DNA of 64,000 bases from Allacma fusca (taxonomy: Eukaryota; Arthropoda; Collembola; Symphypleona; Sminthuridae): positions 24,428,001 to 24,492,000 of the forward strand of contig OX359246.1 in assembly GCA_947179485.1 (NCBI GenBank), written 5' to 3'. Position 1 is the first letter of the stretch. Every line of letters starts with the position of its first letter. Both the position numbers and the translations under genes were made by a program. Below, in pieces: positions 40,799-52,436 of this stretch. Under the pieces are notes generated by a model. It saw only the letters and a program-made list of their open reading frames with translations, was not told where the DNA came from and did no database searches.

Positions 40799-42449
40799 GC
40801 ACATAAACTTATCCCTTCCACATTATATTCCCATCCCAATTTCGGCTGCTTGTATTTGCCTCAATTCCCTTCTTATGGGGTTTTGTCTCTGGAATTAGAA
40901 TTAAAACCACGGACCGACATACACAGCTTTGGCTTTGGCCCTTACCTTAATCCAGATCGCAAACAACACCCTTTCTCGTAGAGAAATCATTTGTCCAGGG
41001 GGTTACCTCTGCAGGAATCCCTGGTGAAACTTGTTATTTTGGAAGGGAAAATATTTTGGCATATTTATCTTAATAGGTATCACAATTTTTACGGGAATTT
41101 TCCTTGATTTACCTGTTAAAATCCGGGCTTTCTGGGGTGCTGTGAGATATCTGGGGTAGTTTGAGAAATCAAGATTTGGGGTATTGTGAGAATTTAAGGT
41201 GGGTTTGTGTATTTTGAGAGATAACGATTATCTGGGGCATTTTCAGAGATAACGATTATCTGAGGCATTTTGGGAGATAACGATTATCTGGGGTATTTTG
41301 GGAGATAACGATTATCTGGGACATTTTGAGATATCAAGATCATCTGGGGCATTTTGAGAGATAAAGATTATCTGGGGCATTTTGAGAGATAAAGATTATC
41401 TGGGTCATTTTGAGAGATTAAGGGCATCTGGGATAATGTGAGAGATAAAGATTATTTGGGGCATTTTGGGAGATAAAAATTTTCATGGGCCTTTTGGGAG
41501 ATAAAAATTTTCTGGGGCATTTTGAGAGATCCAGATTATCTGGGGTATTTTGAGAAATCAAGATTATCTGGGCATTGTGAGAGATAACGATTATCTGGGG
41601 CATTTTGAGAAATCAAGATAATCTTGGGTACTGTGTTAGATTAAGATCATCTGGGGTAATGTGAGAATTATTTTAGAGCCAGCGTGGGTAACGAGCTGAG
41701 ATCTTTAAGCACGGACTCCAAATAAATAACATCCCAGAGGTTTGGTTCCTGTGAAAAATCTCAGTTCATTCCCTCACTTCATAATATATGACTATGCTAA
41801 TGACCTATGGATCCTATTCAAAAATAAATTTGAAAGGGAAAAGTTTGGAAATAATTTACCGAGAAATCATATAAATCATAGCTGATTTCAGAAGAACAAA
41901 CTTTTAGCACTATAACTCCATTTGAAGGACAGAGTGTGAGATTATGTTAGGGATGATATTTTGTCCCCTGGAATTTTTTTTAGGGGGGCAAAGTGAGACT
42001 TGGCATTGCCTGGGGCACTATTTCCATCGGGCGTTTCGTATAAGAGAAGTTGTCATTATTGATAAAAATTGTGTAAGAAAAAAAAATATTTTTTTTTCTA
42101 ATCTTTGGATTGACAGGCCCAAGAGAAGCTGAGTCGACGGCGCCGACTGCAGGTGTTCCTGTTCGTGCGAATCCTCCTCTTCATTTTTGTGACTTTGATG
42201 TCTGGAGCCGCCTCGACGCTCTTAGGATGGAAACTGGCCTGGGTAATATTTGCATGTAGCTCAGCTCTCCAGGGTATCTTCATTGCACTGTCCGTTACTT
42301 GCAACTGTCAGGTCCTCAAATTGTACACTCGATCCTTGAGAGCACGTGCTACAAATGCCACTACTATCAACTACGGTGCTGGGACGGAGATGGCCAAGTC
42401 CGCCAGTCTCCAACTACTTACCTGGGATAACGTACCTGATACTGTCTAA
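32586..42449 (+). CDS. adhesion/Methuselah-type (class B, 7tm_2) GPCR, 3' part of gene
   Basis: Four exons, 32586-32691, 37050-37271, 38995-39186 and 42117-42449, join in a consistent frame to encode 283 residues from ICL1/TM2 to the C-terminus. All junctions are GT-AG. Landmarks (fragment numbering): LFSDLRS after TM1; TM2 at about 13-33; a TM3-top Cys in ADLCVSL (40) pairing with the ECL2 Cys in NCWF (128), the disulfide typical of class B; TM4 with YSIIGWGLP; TM5 at about 135-156; a basic third loop SRRRRLQ; TM6 at about 185-210; TM7 ending ALQGIFIAL, close to the adhesion-GPCR LQGxFIF signature. Such receptors sense extracellular or matrix ligands, and many cleave themselves at a GPS. The ectodomain, GPS and TM1 exons are missing: they lie further upstream or went unrecognised. 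The tail ends PDTV. Adhesion versus Methuselah-like subfamily cannot be settled without the ectodomain. Confidence 0.88.
37050..37271 (+). CDS. GPCR exon: TM3 and TM4
   Basis: Acceptor TTTTTTTCCAG and donor CAG|GTAATG, phase 0 on both sides, 74 codons. It carries the TM3 Cys (ADLCVSLSLALHY), the DLYRTV segment of ICL2, an extra CGLIDC pair and KYSIIGWGLPAVF of TM4. Confidence 0.88.
37530..38300. repeat. degenerate ACTTTCTCC-type repeat in GPCR intron
   Basis: About 35 imperfect units of the form AGGACTTTCTCC plus TTTT or ACTTTT. It is the reverse complement of the GGAGAAAGT motif seen elsewhere. It fills about half of the 1.7-kb intron between the TM3-TM4 and TM5 exons. Confidence 0.85.
38995..39186 (+). 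CDS. GPCR exon: ECL2 and TM5
   Basis: Acceptor after a strong pyrimidine tract (GTATTCCAG) and donor AAAG|GTTATT (non-consensus +4 and +5). It has 64 codons, phase 0 on both sides. It begins with the second extracellular loop, including QNCWF, continues with TM5 FFLAFLLPYWFILAVTIYYI and ends in ICL3. Confidence 0.88.
40189..40219. repeat. (GA)n microsatellite
   Basis: About 12 GA units inside the last GPCR intron. Confidence 0.9.
40484..40540. repeat. (GTAT)n microsatellite
   Basis: About 12 perfect GTAT units ending in ATATATGTAT. It explains the Tyr/Val/Cys-Met and Thr/Tyr/Ile-His repeat peptides in the overlapping open frames. Confidence 0.97.
40765..40794. repeat. (CT)n microsatellite
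   Basis: About 14 CT units within the last GPCR intron. Confidence 0.95.
41130..41670. repeat. 28-bp tandem array in the last GPCR intron
   Basis: About 19 copies of a 28-bp unit of the form ATTATCTGGGGCATTTTGAG plus AGATAACG. The centre is well conserved and the edges are decayed. It lies 450 bp upstream of the last exon. Confidence 0.93.
42117..42449 (+). CDS. GPCR last exon: ICL3, TM6, TM7 and tail
   Basis: Acceptor GGATTGACAG, 110 codons and a TAA stop. It encodes the basic loop EKLSRRRRLQ, TM6 (FVRILLFIFVTLMSG), TM7 (WVIFACSSALQGIFIAL) and a 45-residue Ser/Thr-bearing tail without further hydrophobic segments. The usual Asn before SLQG in TM7 is replaced (CSSALQG). Confidence 0.9.
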   Translation, partial: AQEKLSRRRRLQVFLFVRILLFIFVTLMSGAASTLLGWKLAWVIFACSSALQGIFIALSVTCNCQVLKLYTRSLRARATNATTINYGAGTEMAKSASLQLLTWDNVPDTV

Positions 42450-42682
42450 AAAAAATTGGGAAACATCCTTAAACTGCACATAATCCTATAAATATTACAT
42501 ACGTAAGGAAATAATCCCATTTTTCTTGTCCGACACCCACACACACTGTCCCTGCAATATACAGTCGATTCCCCCTCCACAACGATCTCTGGACAACACG
42601 GACTGGATCCCTAGACCGATGCATCGGAATGCTACTCACAGGCTCTGAAAGAAAACTACTGTCATTGTTTCCATTGGATCTT

Positions 42683-42688
42683 AATAAA
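42683..42688 (+). promoter_or_regulatory. polyadenylation signal of the GPCR gene
   Basis: AATAAA lies 234 bp after the stop codon at 42,449. No other canonical signal was noticed between them. Confidence 0.6.
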
Positions 42689-42957
42689 AACATTTAACCC
42701 AATTATTCCTAAATTACTTCGCTTCGGAGGAAGCTCCCCGGAACATAAATTTGTGGTTAAGGGTGTCGATGCACATCGGGAGTCGACTGGATAAATAACA
42801 AAAGGATCCAACGATCATTAAATATTTGATCGTACGAAATCGGAAAAGTTAAACTTTGAAAGATTTTGAGCGAAGAATTCACATGTAGCTTCAATGTAAT
42901 TAGGTGCAGGAGACTCTCACTAAAAACACTTCCTATTTCCTTTAAAAATTAGAATTG

Positions 42958-43617
42958 TAGAAAGAAAAATTTGAATTTCCGATGCAAAGTAAAATTCCTC
43001 TGACCAGAGTTAAAATTTTTGCTACAAAGTAAAATTCCTCGGAGCAGAGTTTAAATTTTTGATGCAATGTAAGATTCTACGAATCGGAATTTGTATTTGT
43101 GATGCAAAGAAAACTTCTCCGAAGCGAAATTTATATTTGCGTTGCAAAGTCACACTCCACTAAGCAGAATTTGAATTTGCGATGTAAAGTCAAATTCCTC
43201 GAAGCGGAATTCGAATTTGCGATGCAACGTAAGATTCTACGAAGTGGGATTTAAATTTGCGATGCAAAGTAAAACTCTGCTGAGCAGAATATGAATTTGT
43301 GATGCAAAGTAAAATTCCTCGAAGCAGAATTTGAATTTGCGATGCAACGTAAGATTCTACGAAGTGGGATTTTAATTTGCCATGCAAAGTAAAACTCTGC
43401 TGAGCAGAATATGAATTTGTGATGCAAAGTAAAATTCCTCGAAGCAGATTTTGAATTTGCGATGCAACGTAAGATTCTACGAAGCGGAATTTGAATTTGT
43501 GATGCAAAGTAAAATTCCCCAAAGCAGAATTCGAATTTGCGCTGCATTGTTAGATTCTATAAAGCAGACTTTAAATTTGCGATGCAAAGGAAAATTCCAC
43601 GAAGCGAAATTTCCAAT
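42958..43617. repeat. 40-bp satellite with 120-bp higher-order repeat
   Basis: About 16 units of a 40-bp monomer built from GAATTTGAATTTGCGATGCA plus AAGTAAAATTCCTCGAAGCG variants. In the centre three monomers form a 120-bp super-unit: 43,201-43,320 and 43,321-43,440 are almost identical. The 120-bp period is divisible by three, which keeps long minus-strand repeat-peptide frames open. These are not genes. Confidence 0.95.
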
Positions 43618-45515
43618 TCCGCTCTAATCTACCTCTAATTTAACTTTTATAATAATCTCTTCTCCCAAAAGTAACAAATTATTTCTCTAAAACAATCCTT
43701 TTCGAACACTAATAATATTTTTCCCATCGGAAATTTTGTTTAACTTTCCTTTTTGAAGTGGTACTACGAGTCCCTGCACCTGATCCTCTATAATCACCCA
43801 CAATTAAGAACCACATACGTAAAAATAATTCCTCTAAATATAAATTACCTATTAGCAATATATAGTTTACACAATGTCAACAAAAATTCAAATTTGGTCC
43901 CTTCCCGGTCTTCAAACACCCACACATTCACAAATGCTCATGCTACAAAAAAGTCCCTGAAATTCCCGCTCACTCCGCATTATTTACTCCTCAAATCCTC
44001 CGGCTCTAGTGAACTTGTTCAAATAGCAAGTTTATGTAAGATGTCCTTGTAATTAACAAAAGTGCTAGTAGTCTTTTCAATGACACACACTACATATGTA
44101 CATATGTACTCTTGCTCCTCACATATTTACCAGAGTTACAAAACGCTGACTTGGAAAATTCCCTCAAACGGATGATCATCGAAAAAGAGTGGAAGTCTCT
44201 CCGGGATTTATTCTAGAATAATTAAATATTATCTCTGAAGCTAAATGTAAGTAAATATATTTAAATTAAGTGTTCTCTTTGTAAAACTGCACCCCTTTAG
44301 ACCCCAGGAGGATTTTACTCTAACTACAAACATATGCACGTACATATGTATGGGCTCCCAGGTAAAAAAATTGCTTTTGGGGCAAAGTGAGAAAAACGAA
44401 AAAATATTTGTTTCTTGCGCCATTACTACTCTTTCCAAGGACTTCCCTTATGGGAAGATTTCCCACTAAAACGCTAAATAATGTAAAGAGAGTAATTACT
44501 TCAATTACTATGACAGGAAGTAATTCCAGGATTTATATGTTTCTGTAATAATTGCATGGGCAATGCTAAATCCTAAGTCCCATTCCCATCATATCATTCC
44601 AGCAGCACACGAATTAACATATGCATATTACAATTATCAAGCACACTTATAATTATTGGACGAGCGTAATCCTAAGCAATGACTGCTCGTATCCCTATAT
44701 TATAATTATGTATGTATGTAATATATTTTCTAACCTGACAATCAGTACCATATTATCAAAGGAGCCTCTGCGGTCTCAACTCCATTGGAGCGCTAATTGT
44801 GAGGGCACAGATCAATTAATTATTGTAACTCCAGCAAATCAATTCCCACTTGTAATTGCATAATACTATAGGCACGAATCATTCATTACCATATAATTAA
44901 TATTCAATTTAAAGATCCTACAGGATCTCCAAAAAAAATGCACACAAAAATTTTTAATTTGCACAGCTATGTACATACTTACATATACAGAGTAAAAAAA
45001 ATTCTTTAATGTCCTGTAATGCTAAGATTTAACCGTAGGATTTATTACTATAAAAAAAGGTGCACAGATTAGAATAACTCGGAAATGTCGTAGAACTTTA
45101 CAAGCTCCAAGGGCGAACTATAGCTCTGTAGGAAGCTGAAAAAGATACTGTATTTGTATGGAAGTCATAGATAATTAAGTATAATTATATTATGTATATA
45201 CACATCCTAGAAAAATACATATGTACTTACATGTATAATTACTATATATACTGGAATGAATTACCATGTACTTGCAATTTATTCAAGAGGAAATAAAAGC
45301 ACTGCATTATTTTTTTCTCAGTAAATTTCCTTTCCTAGATTTTTATTCTGCAGCATTTATATACATACATACATATGTAGATGTAAGGGATAATTTAAAA
45401 TCATGTCATAAGATCAGTAGTAATTATTACAGAGATTTTAATATGCATATCTCACAAGCCTTGTACTAATTGTAAGGGTGGAAATTAAAAAATCTCAACT
45501 TGCCCCAAAATTAAG

Positions 45516-45611
45516 GAGTGAAAGTCAGAGTGAAAGTCAGAGTGAAAGTCAGAGTGAAAGTCAGAGTGAAAGTCAGAGTGAAAGTCAGAGTGAAAGTCAG
45601 AGTGAAAGTGA
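45516..45611. repeat. 12-bp perfect tandem array
   Basis: Eight copies of GAGTGAAAGTCA, the last with one change. It is the most homogeneous array of the GTGAAAGT family in the window. Confidence 0.97.
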
Positions 45612-46728
45612 GATATTAAAGGATCAAGTCAAAAATTCGAGATGAAGGGACCTTCGATTCGGAAATACTTGTGAGAAATTAAAAGGAAAAAGTAGCTTTA
45701 TATAAGGACTATATAGTGTGAGAAGGGAGAGGAAAAATAAATAGGGGATAGATCTTGAGATCAGGATGCGGACATCTCCTGGAGGACTCTGTAAGGAGAA
45801 AGGTTTTTAGCCAGTTAATTGGTTTTGAGCTGTCTTTGTCCCTCCCAATGGTCACTTGGACTGTCATGTGAAGCCATGAAAACTGGATTATCTGGGTTTT
45901 TGGGCAGAGGATGGTAAATAAAGTGATTTCATGTGAAATCAATTGCTCCACTTGCTCCACTCCAGACACTTTCTCCTTGGAACGGACCAAGGTCCAAAAG
46001 TCAGCTCAAATTTATTGGACAAATGAAAAGACGAGAGAGGGAGAGGGAGGGGGGAGAAAGCAAGGGATTTTTTTCCAATCATCTATTCTTTCTCCAGTCC
46101 TGGAAGAATTTCCCGAAGGGGCTAACATATCAAGACCAACAACTTTCAAGACTCTTGAACTCTCTGGCCACAAAAACACTGAGAGAGAGAAAAATAGAGA
46201 GAGCGAGACGAAGACACAGTGGTACATAAGCCCAGGATTAATTTTTCTCTCAAAGCCAAGGTACTTTCTAGCTTGGAAGAAAGCTACTTTCTCCTTACAA
46301 TGAAGTCCAGGAGTCCCTATTACTTTCCCATTACCAACACATTCGAGTATATAGACAGGGACAGGGTATAGCTCCACAAATAAAACAATTGTCTGCACAA
46401 CAGTGCTTTCTCCCTTTTGTGTGTGAAGCCTCTCATGAAAGTCACGGGAGAAAGGAAGGGGAAATGAAAAAAGCCATTTCAAGTCAACCTTGAGTGCTCC
46501 TTTGGAGAAAGCCCGTTCCACAGCTGAGGCTCAACAAAAACATCCGAAGCAATCATAGCTCCAATTCCTGTCAATTAGAGCCTCCAAATACGGACCACTC
46601 TTTATAAAACAGCCCCCTTCCGAAAATTCTGTATTTGACTCTCCATTCAAACGTTAAAGTCACATGTAATCACACACGCACACACACACACGCAAGCACA
46701 CAAAAATCCTATATATTTTTTAATCACA

Positions 46729-46748
46729 ACTTTCTCCAAGGAGAAAGT
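46729..46748. repeat. GGAGAAAGT inverted pair
   Basis: ACTTTCTCC and GGAGAAAGT sit back to back with a two-base AA spacer, giving a 9-bp-stem hairpin of the dispersed motif. Confidence 0.9.
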
Positions 46749-48226
46749 ACGCTCTTGAAAGGCCTGCTAAAGCAAAGGGCTCTACTGTAAAGCCATAAGT
46801 ACGTATCCCTTCAAGATAACTGTCTCGAAAATAATTTCCAGGGCACAATCAACCCAAGTGCATTTCAAAGGTAAGGTTTCTTCATCCAACTCCAAAATCA
46901 TCCCGCCAAGCACAAAAGGACTCAATTTGAGCCTCAAAAATCAATTAGTATCCCAAATCCAAGGGAATATTTCTAAAGGAGGACACAATCAAAAAATATT
47001 TCCCATCAACATAAATATGTTCCCTTCCCAGAGAAAATAAAATAATAATGAGAGAGAGCAAACAAGCAAATGGAGAAAGTACAGAAAATTAAAATATAGG
47101 AATTGCACTCAGCAGAGAGCAAGAGAGCACTCCCTCGTAATTATGGGACATGAAAGGCACAAAAATAATTACCGTTCCTATTCCTAAAACAAAAGTACGG
47201 GGTTATGGGAGTTGAGGAGAAAATGGGAATAAATTTTACGTGATTAGGAAATTCCAAAAGGGAGAAATTCCCTAGAGGTGGAATCTCAAGTCAATATTTG
47301 CTTCATTTCATTTTTTTCCCCTCTCACATTCATTGAGAACTTGAAGGATTCGAATCAAATGGGCGTATAAGCTTAAAAGAAATTTAAGTTTGTGAAGAAA
47401 TATCCTTTGAAAATAATATTCCTTTAGGGATGGATCTGGAGAAAAGTGAATCCAATCTGAGATGTAATTTTTTTTACAGTGAGTTCTATTTTTTGTTGGG
47501 AAGAAAATTCACATTTAAAAAAGTGTTTACAGGAACAAAAATTACAAGTCATTTTCTCCTGACAAACGACATCTTTTGTGGAGGAGTTTGAAAGGGAAGA
47601 ATTTTGGGGAAAGTTTCCTTTATTTCCAGTCCAAGTTGAAAAGACTTGAAGGGAGAAGGAACCTTCAATGGTTCTAATCGCTCGGATATGCACGTCCCGC
47701 TCGGATCTGCCTCTACAGTACAAGATGAGGAAGAATGAGAAACGTGAATTAGGGAAAGCCGACTGGTGAAAGGAATCCCCAGAATTTGAGAATATCAAAG
47801 TGAAAGGGAAATGAGAGAGAAATTTCCTCTCCAGACATAGGCAGAGTTAGGTGATCTTCGTGGAGGGAGATCTTTAAAGAGGAATTGAAAGCTTTGACGG
47901 AGAAAAGGAGAGAGTGGGAGTGCAAGGTGTCAGGGAATTTTTTCCTCATCAAAATTTCCAATTGAAACTAATTTCCTGGAGAAATTCCCTCCTTAGATCT
48001 GTCTCCGGAAGAACCAATGGTTATTGTATGGACCTGTGCTCACATACAAAGACACGTAGAGTCACACACACACACACTTCCATAAGTAAACTTATGGCCG
48101 ATGAGCTTCTGAGGGAATGTCAGGCTTCCAATAAAAAATTGAGTGAGAGGGTATAGTCAAGAGTGGAACTCAATATGAGGGGATTCGCATTCTGTATGTT
48201 TACATTTAATGAAATAAAGTAGCAGG

Positions 48227-48305
48227 TACTTTCTCCACTTTCTCCACTTTCACCACTTTCTCTACTTTCACCACTTTCTCCTGCTTTCTCCACTTTCTCC
48301 TGCTT
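48227..48305. repeat. ACTTTCTCC short array
   Basis: Nine or ten units of ACTTTCTCC/ACTTTCACC, mostly 9-12 bp apart. Confidence 0.9.
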
Positions 48306-51300
48306 TTACTTCTCTGACGGAGGTGAAAACTTTTATTTCCCTACGATTTTTCACTCCAGTGACTTTCACCGGTTCCTTTTGAAACCCCTCCCTTTCCTCC
48401 CCACCCCAGACAAAAAATTTCCAAAGTGAACAGCGGAACTTCCAAGGAAATTCCTTACACAAGGAATTGAAATTGGAGAGAGAAAGCATCAGTTGGAAAT
48501 TCCCTTTGAATGGTCCTCCCCAGTAATACATCCCTTGAGCATCTTTTTGGGATTCATTGGAAAATAAATATTTTCAGCGGCACTTTTTCACAAAGCAAGA
48601 ATGTTCCCCGTATTTTTTAAATACAGGATTTTCTCCCTTTTGTCATGGACGTAATCTTTTGTTACCCTCGTTTTTTTTCTCTCGGCGGAGAAAGCTGAGT
48701 AAATAATTTCCAGTTTTGTAAAGGAAACCATATACAGATATTGGAAGGGAATAGGAGAGTCCTGGAACCCGAGCCACAATGTATCTTTCAACTTGACTGG
48801 ACTTTCTCCAAATCAAAACACTTTTGTGGCTTGGCTCTATATCTGTATCTGAGATGTATGGTCTGTATGTGTATGAGGGAGTGCGAGGAAAGTAAATAAA
48901 ATTCCTTTTATGAATCTCTCCGTGACCAAAAGTTAGGGAAGGAAGCATTACGGAAGTAATCCACAATTTTCTTTCTACCTCAACAGTTATGTTGAGCATC
49001 CCTGCGGAGAAAACATATAATTATATTTCTCACGTATGTAATTGTACGGAGATACATACAAAGAGAAATGTACAGGGATGAAATATAGTATACAACAAAA
49101 AAAATATTATTAGTGAGAAAAAAAAGTTTTCGAAAAATTAACACCTCAGCGAATTTTTCTGTAGGAACTTTCTCCCCCCTTCCCTGTGGCTAGAAATACG
49201 GAAGTTTAATTACCAAATTGTTTTGATTATAGTTTTGGGGGAAAGTCAGTAAAAGTTTCTAAATGCAGGGCTTTCGTGACGGGTGAAAGTTTGAGGGGAA
49301 TTTTGTTGTGTAATGTGGAAATATATAGGAATATAGTAGCTTGTGAGGGAAGGGGAAAGTTCTGAAGGATTTTTTGTTTTTGTTCTAGTAAAAAGTCACA
49401 CGGAGTTGAAACTACTCATTTTTTTGGGTTCTTTCCGTCACCTGCTCAGCTCACACTTTGTTTTAATATTCTGCCTTGGTGAATAAAATTTTCAGAATAT
49501 CTTTTTGGGCTTGACGTTATATACAGTGAAAGGTAGAGGAATTGTGAGGCTAATTTAAAAGCTCCATTTGGAGCTTCAGCAGAGCGAGGACAATCATTCC
49601 TACATAGGAGTTATATTTCTATACACTTCACACTTGACTGATCTCAGAGACACTTTAAAAGCCTTTACTTGTAAAATACCTTTTTCGAAGGGGAAAATTT
49701 TTCTCTCACATTACCATATACAGGCGTTATACATATGGGGCTGTAATTGAAAAAGGAGCTATGATATAGTGTCAGGGTTGAGGGGCAGAAGTACACCTGG
49801 AAAGATTTTATTCCTTTGAAGGCAAATATGATGACACTATGTTTAATATTTAAAAAAAATTTACCTTACAAAATACAACCCGGGAGTTTCAAAAGACTCT
49901 GAGAAAATTGACTTTGATAATATTTACTTTCACTGAGGAATCCCCTTTTGAAGTGGGAGTCAATAGAGAGTCAAAAATTGGGCTTTTGTAGGGAAATTTG
50001 TTGGGAGGATTTCCATTGTAAATCCACTATTATTTTACGTCCATGTAAAGTCATTCTTTTGAGGGGTGGGGAGGGCCATGGAAATTTCATTTCGTATCCG
50101 ATTCTGAGTACCTACAGTTGGAGATCATATCCGTAAAGAGCGTGGCCTTTATAAATTCCAGTACATACATAATGTTAGGGCTGCATAATTTATTTGTTGT
50201 AATGGACTCTGTGGATGTTCGCGAAAGAAGATTCCTTGACAATGCCTTGACGAAAGGGAATTTACAAGTAGAATAAATTATTTCAAGAAATGTAATCTCT
50301 GATTTTGAGTAAGTCCATTTACAAAGTTGGCTTTCTTTGAGGGATGATTTTTATTATTTATTATCCTCCTTCAAATTAGTCTCTGTAAACAAGTTTTTAA
50401 AGTGAGAGGGTTTTTGACGTCAATGGTTTGGCCATGGCTTGATTTTATTACACAATGAAGAGAATTCATTAATTTTTGTGAAATTGACAAAGTTTATTTT
50501 TTCACCCGAAAAATTTTTGTAGAAAGTAAACATCTTTCATTTTCCAACTCAATTCTCCTCCTCATTACTAATCTTTACAAAGGAGAAAGGAGAAAGTGTC
50601 CAAAGAAAATTCTCACGTTCCCCCAGGTTACATAACTTCTTACCCAATTTTCTTGAACACTTTCTATAAATATGCAAGCACTTGATCAGCTTACACAGGA
50701 TGTGAGAAATTTGAGGCTGATGCGCCCCAGGATCCGGAGCCTCGTATAAATTACTGTTTTTCTAAGAAGTGCACGCTTAAATTAACATCAAACTTCAATA
50801 AACACCAGAGAAAATAAGTTCACCCCTAAAAGTCTCAAAGTTTATCTTCCCAGAAGAGTTGATCCTTTACTTGAGCTAAAGTTAACATTATTGCTCCAAT
50901 TAGCCCAGAGATGCAGTCAAAATGCATTGTTTCCCTACTTACAAAATAAACAATAATTTCGTGCTCTGGGAAAATATTAGGAGTTTTGACAAAAGTTATA
51001 TTTTTGGGGTAAAAGTTTTGTTTGCTAAACCATATTTAAATCCGAATGTCTTCCTGATGAGTATTTGCTTAACCTACTGGTATAGATAATAATTACCCAG
51101 TATTTCTTACCTATTGAATTTAGTCTTCCGAATGTGTTATCTTATCTTCTCTTTGAAGAGCTGTAAGATCCAAACACCTTGACCTTAAATGTACTGAATG
51201 GGAGACTGAAAAACTTTAAAATGTTGAGAAACATTAAGACCAAGACTCTCTCACCGTGACTTGTCACTCACACTCCAGACTCTTATTCCATATTTTTCTC

Positions 51301-51965
51301 TCTTCAAAGTAGAGTAATAAATGTTACTTTAAATTTTCCCAATAAAACGAAGGTCGCCGCCGTGTAAATTATTTCGGGCATTGGTGATAAAAAAATACTT
51401 CAGCAAACTGAGGTACAGCCTGAAGGTTGGAGGAGAAATACTTGCTAAATTACAATTTCGAAGCCTTTTTATAGTTTGAAGTTTCCTTGTCTTTGGAGAA
51501 AAACGCATTACAATCAAATAATTTTGAATAAAGTGTAATTTCTTATACATTGGTGTAATCCTTAAATTAGGCTCAAATACATCAGATAAGGCATTTAAAA
51601 TTAAAAGATAAACCCTGCCCGAGTCTGCATATGCTTTGGGAGGGGGAGGGGGTTGTAAGGGAGCGCCAGGGCCATAAGGGAAATAATTAAAGGGAAATAG
51701 CGTCAGAGATTGAATCTACATATGTACATGACTATATAAGCATATATTATTATATTCCCATGGAAAAAAACTTTCCCACAAACATTTCCGACACGTTGTT
51801 ATTTTCCAAAGGAAAATTCCGGACTGAGGTAACTTTTTTTAAGTATGCTGAGGTTTTGAGAGACAGAGAGGGAGATGGAGGACGGGGAGAAAACTTGTTA
51901 AAATTAGGGAGCAAGTTTCCTATTTACTTTGGACATCCAATGTCACGTTGTTTGCTAATGCTATC

Positions 51966-51987
51966 CCCTCTCTCTCTCTCTCTCTCA
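51966..51987. repeat. (CT)n microsatellite
   Basis: About 10 CT units. Confidence 0.9.
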
Positions 51988-52142
51988 CTACTCCCGGATC
52001 ATCCCGACCATAATCTTAGGGCTATTGCGCCCCATATCCACCAGGACGTGCAAACAGTTATGTATATTCTTGCCAGGGCAGAAATAAAGTGCCCTCCAAC
52101 ATTTCCCGCGCTCCTGTACCCCCTGTCCAGGAAAAATCCCAG

Positions 52143-52436
52143 AAAATAATTTCAATGCCCCCAGTGTGTAGAGAATTTAATTCTGAATTTTTGCATTTTT
52201 GTTTATTGACCTAGGTCAATATTTGAGGTCACAGGGGTCAAGAGCATACCCAAAGGTAGGAGGACGCATCATTGAATTTAACTGTTCAAAGTCTCAAAGC
52301 GGGGCTTGAGAGGATCTTGATATTTACTTTAGATTCTTGACCCCTGTGACCTGAAATATTGACCTAGGTCAATGAAATAAATTTTGAAAAATTCAGAATT
52401 AAATTCTCTACAAACTGGGGGAATTGAAATTATTTT
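52143..52436. mobile_element. 294-bp palindromic foldback element (MITE-like)
   Basis: Left arm 52,143-52,246 and right arm 52,333-52,436 are inverted copies about 90% alike around an 86-bp unique centre. The outer ends read AAAATAATTTCAAT on both strands. No target duplication is evident. Each arm contains TGACCTAGGTCA (a perfect palindrome) and AGGTCACAGGGGTCA, which match nuclear-receptor half-sites as an ER0 pair and a DR3 pair. There is no coding capacity. A transcript through it would form a long hairpin. Confidence 0.8.

Larger units (their letters stand above)
43620..52140. other. gene-poor stretch with no supported gene
   Basis: The longest frames (46,012-46,521 minus, 169 codons; 45,911-46,303 plus) overlap each other, contain SLSLFFSLSVF-type low-complexity text and have no family features. 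The stretch contains a 12-bp array, a short ACTTTCTCC array and microsatellites. Confidence 0.5.

Noticed and set aside
40448..40981. 177-codon plus-strand open frame
   Set aside because: Its first third is translated GTAT repeat and its centre is a CT repeat. It lies within a GPCR intron.
43190..43547. Long repetitive minus-strand open frames
   Set aside because: Products of the 120-bp satellite unit, whose length is a multiple of three.
46012..46521. 169-codon minus-strand open frame overlapping a 130-codon plus-strand frame
   Set aside because: Low-complexity content (SLSLFFSLSVF, PPPSPS), no domain, no splice context, and both strands open over a GA-rich patch. Treated as chance.
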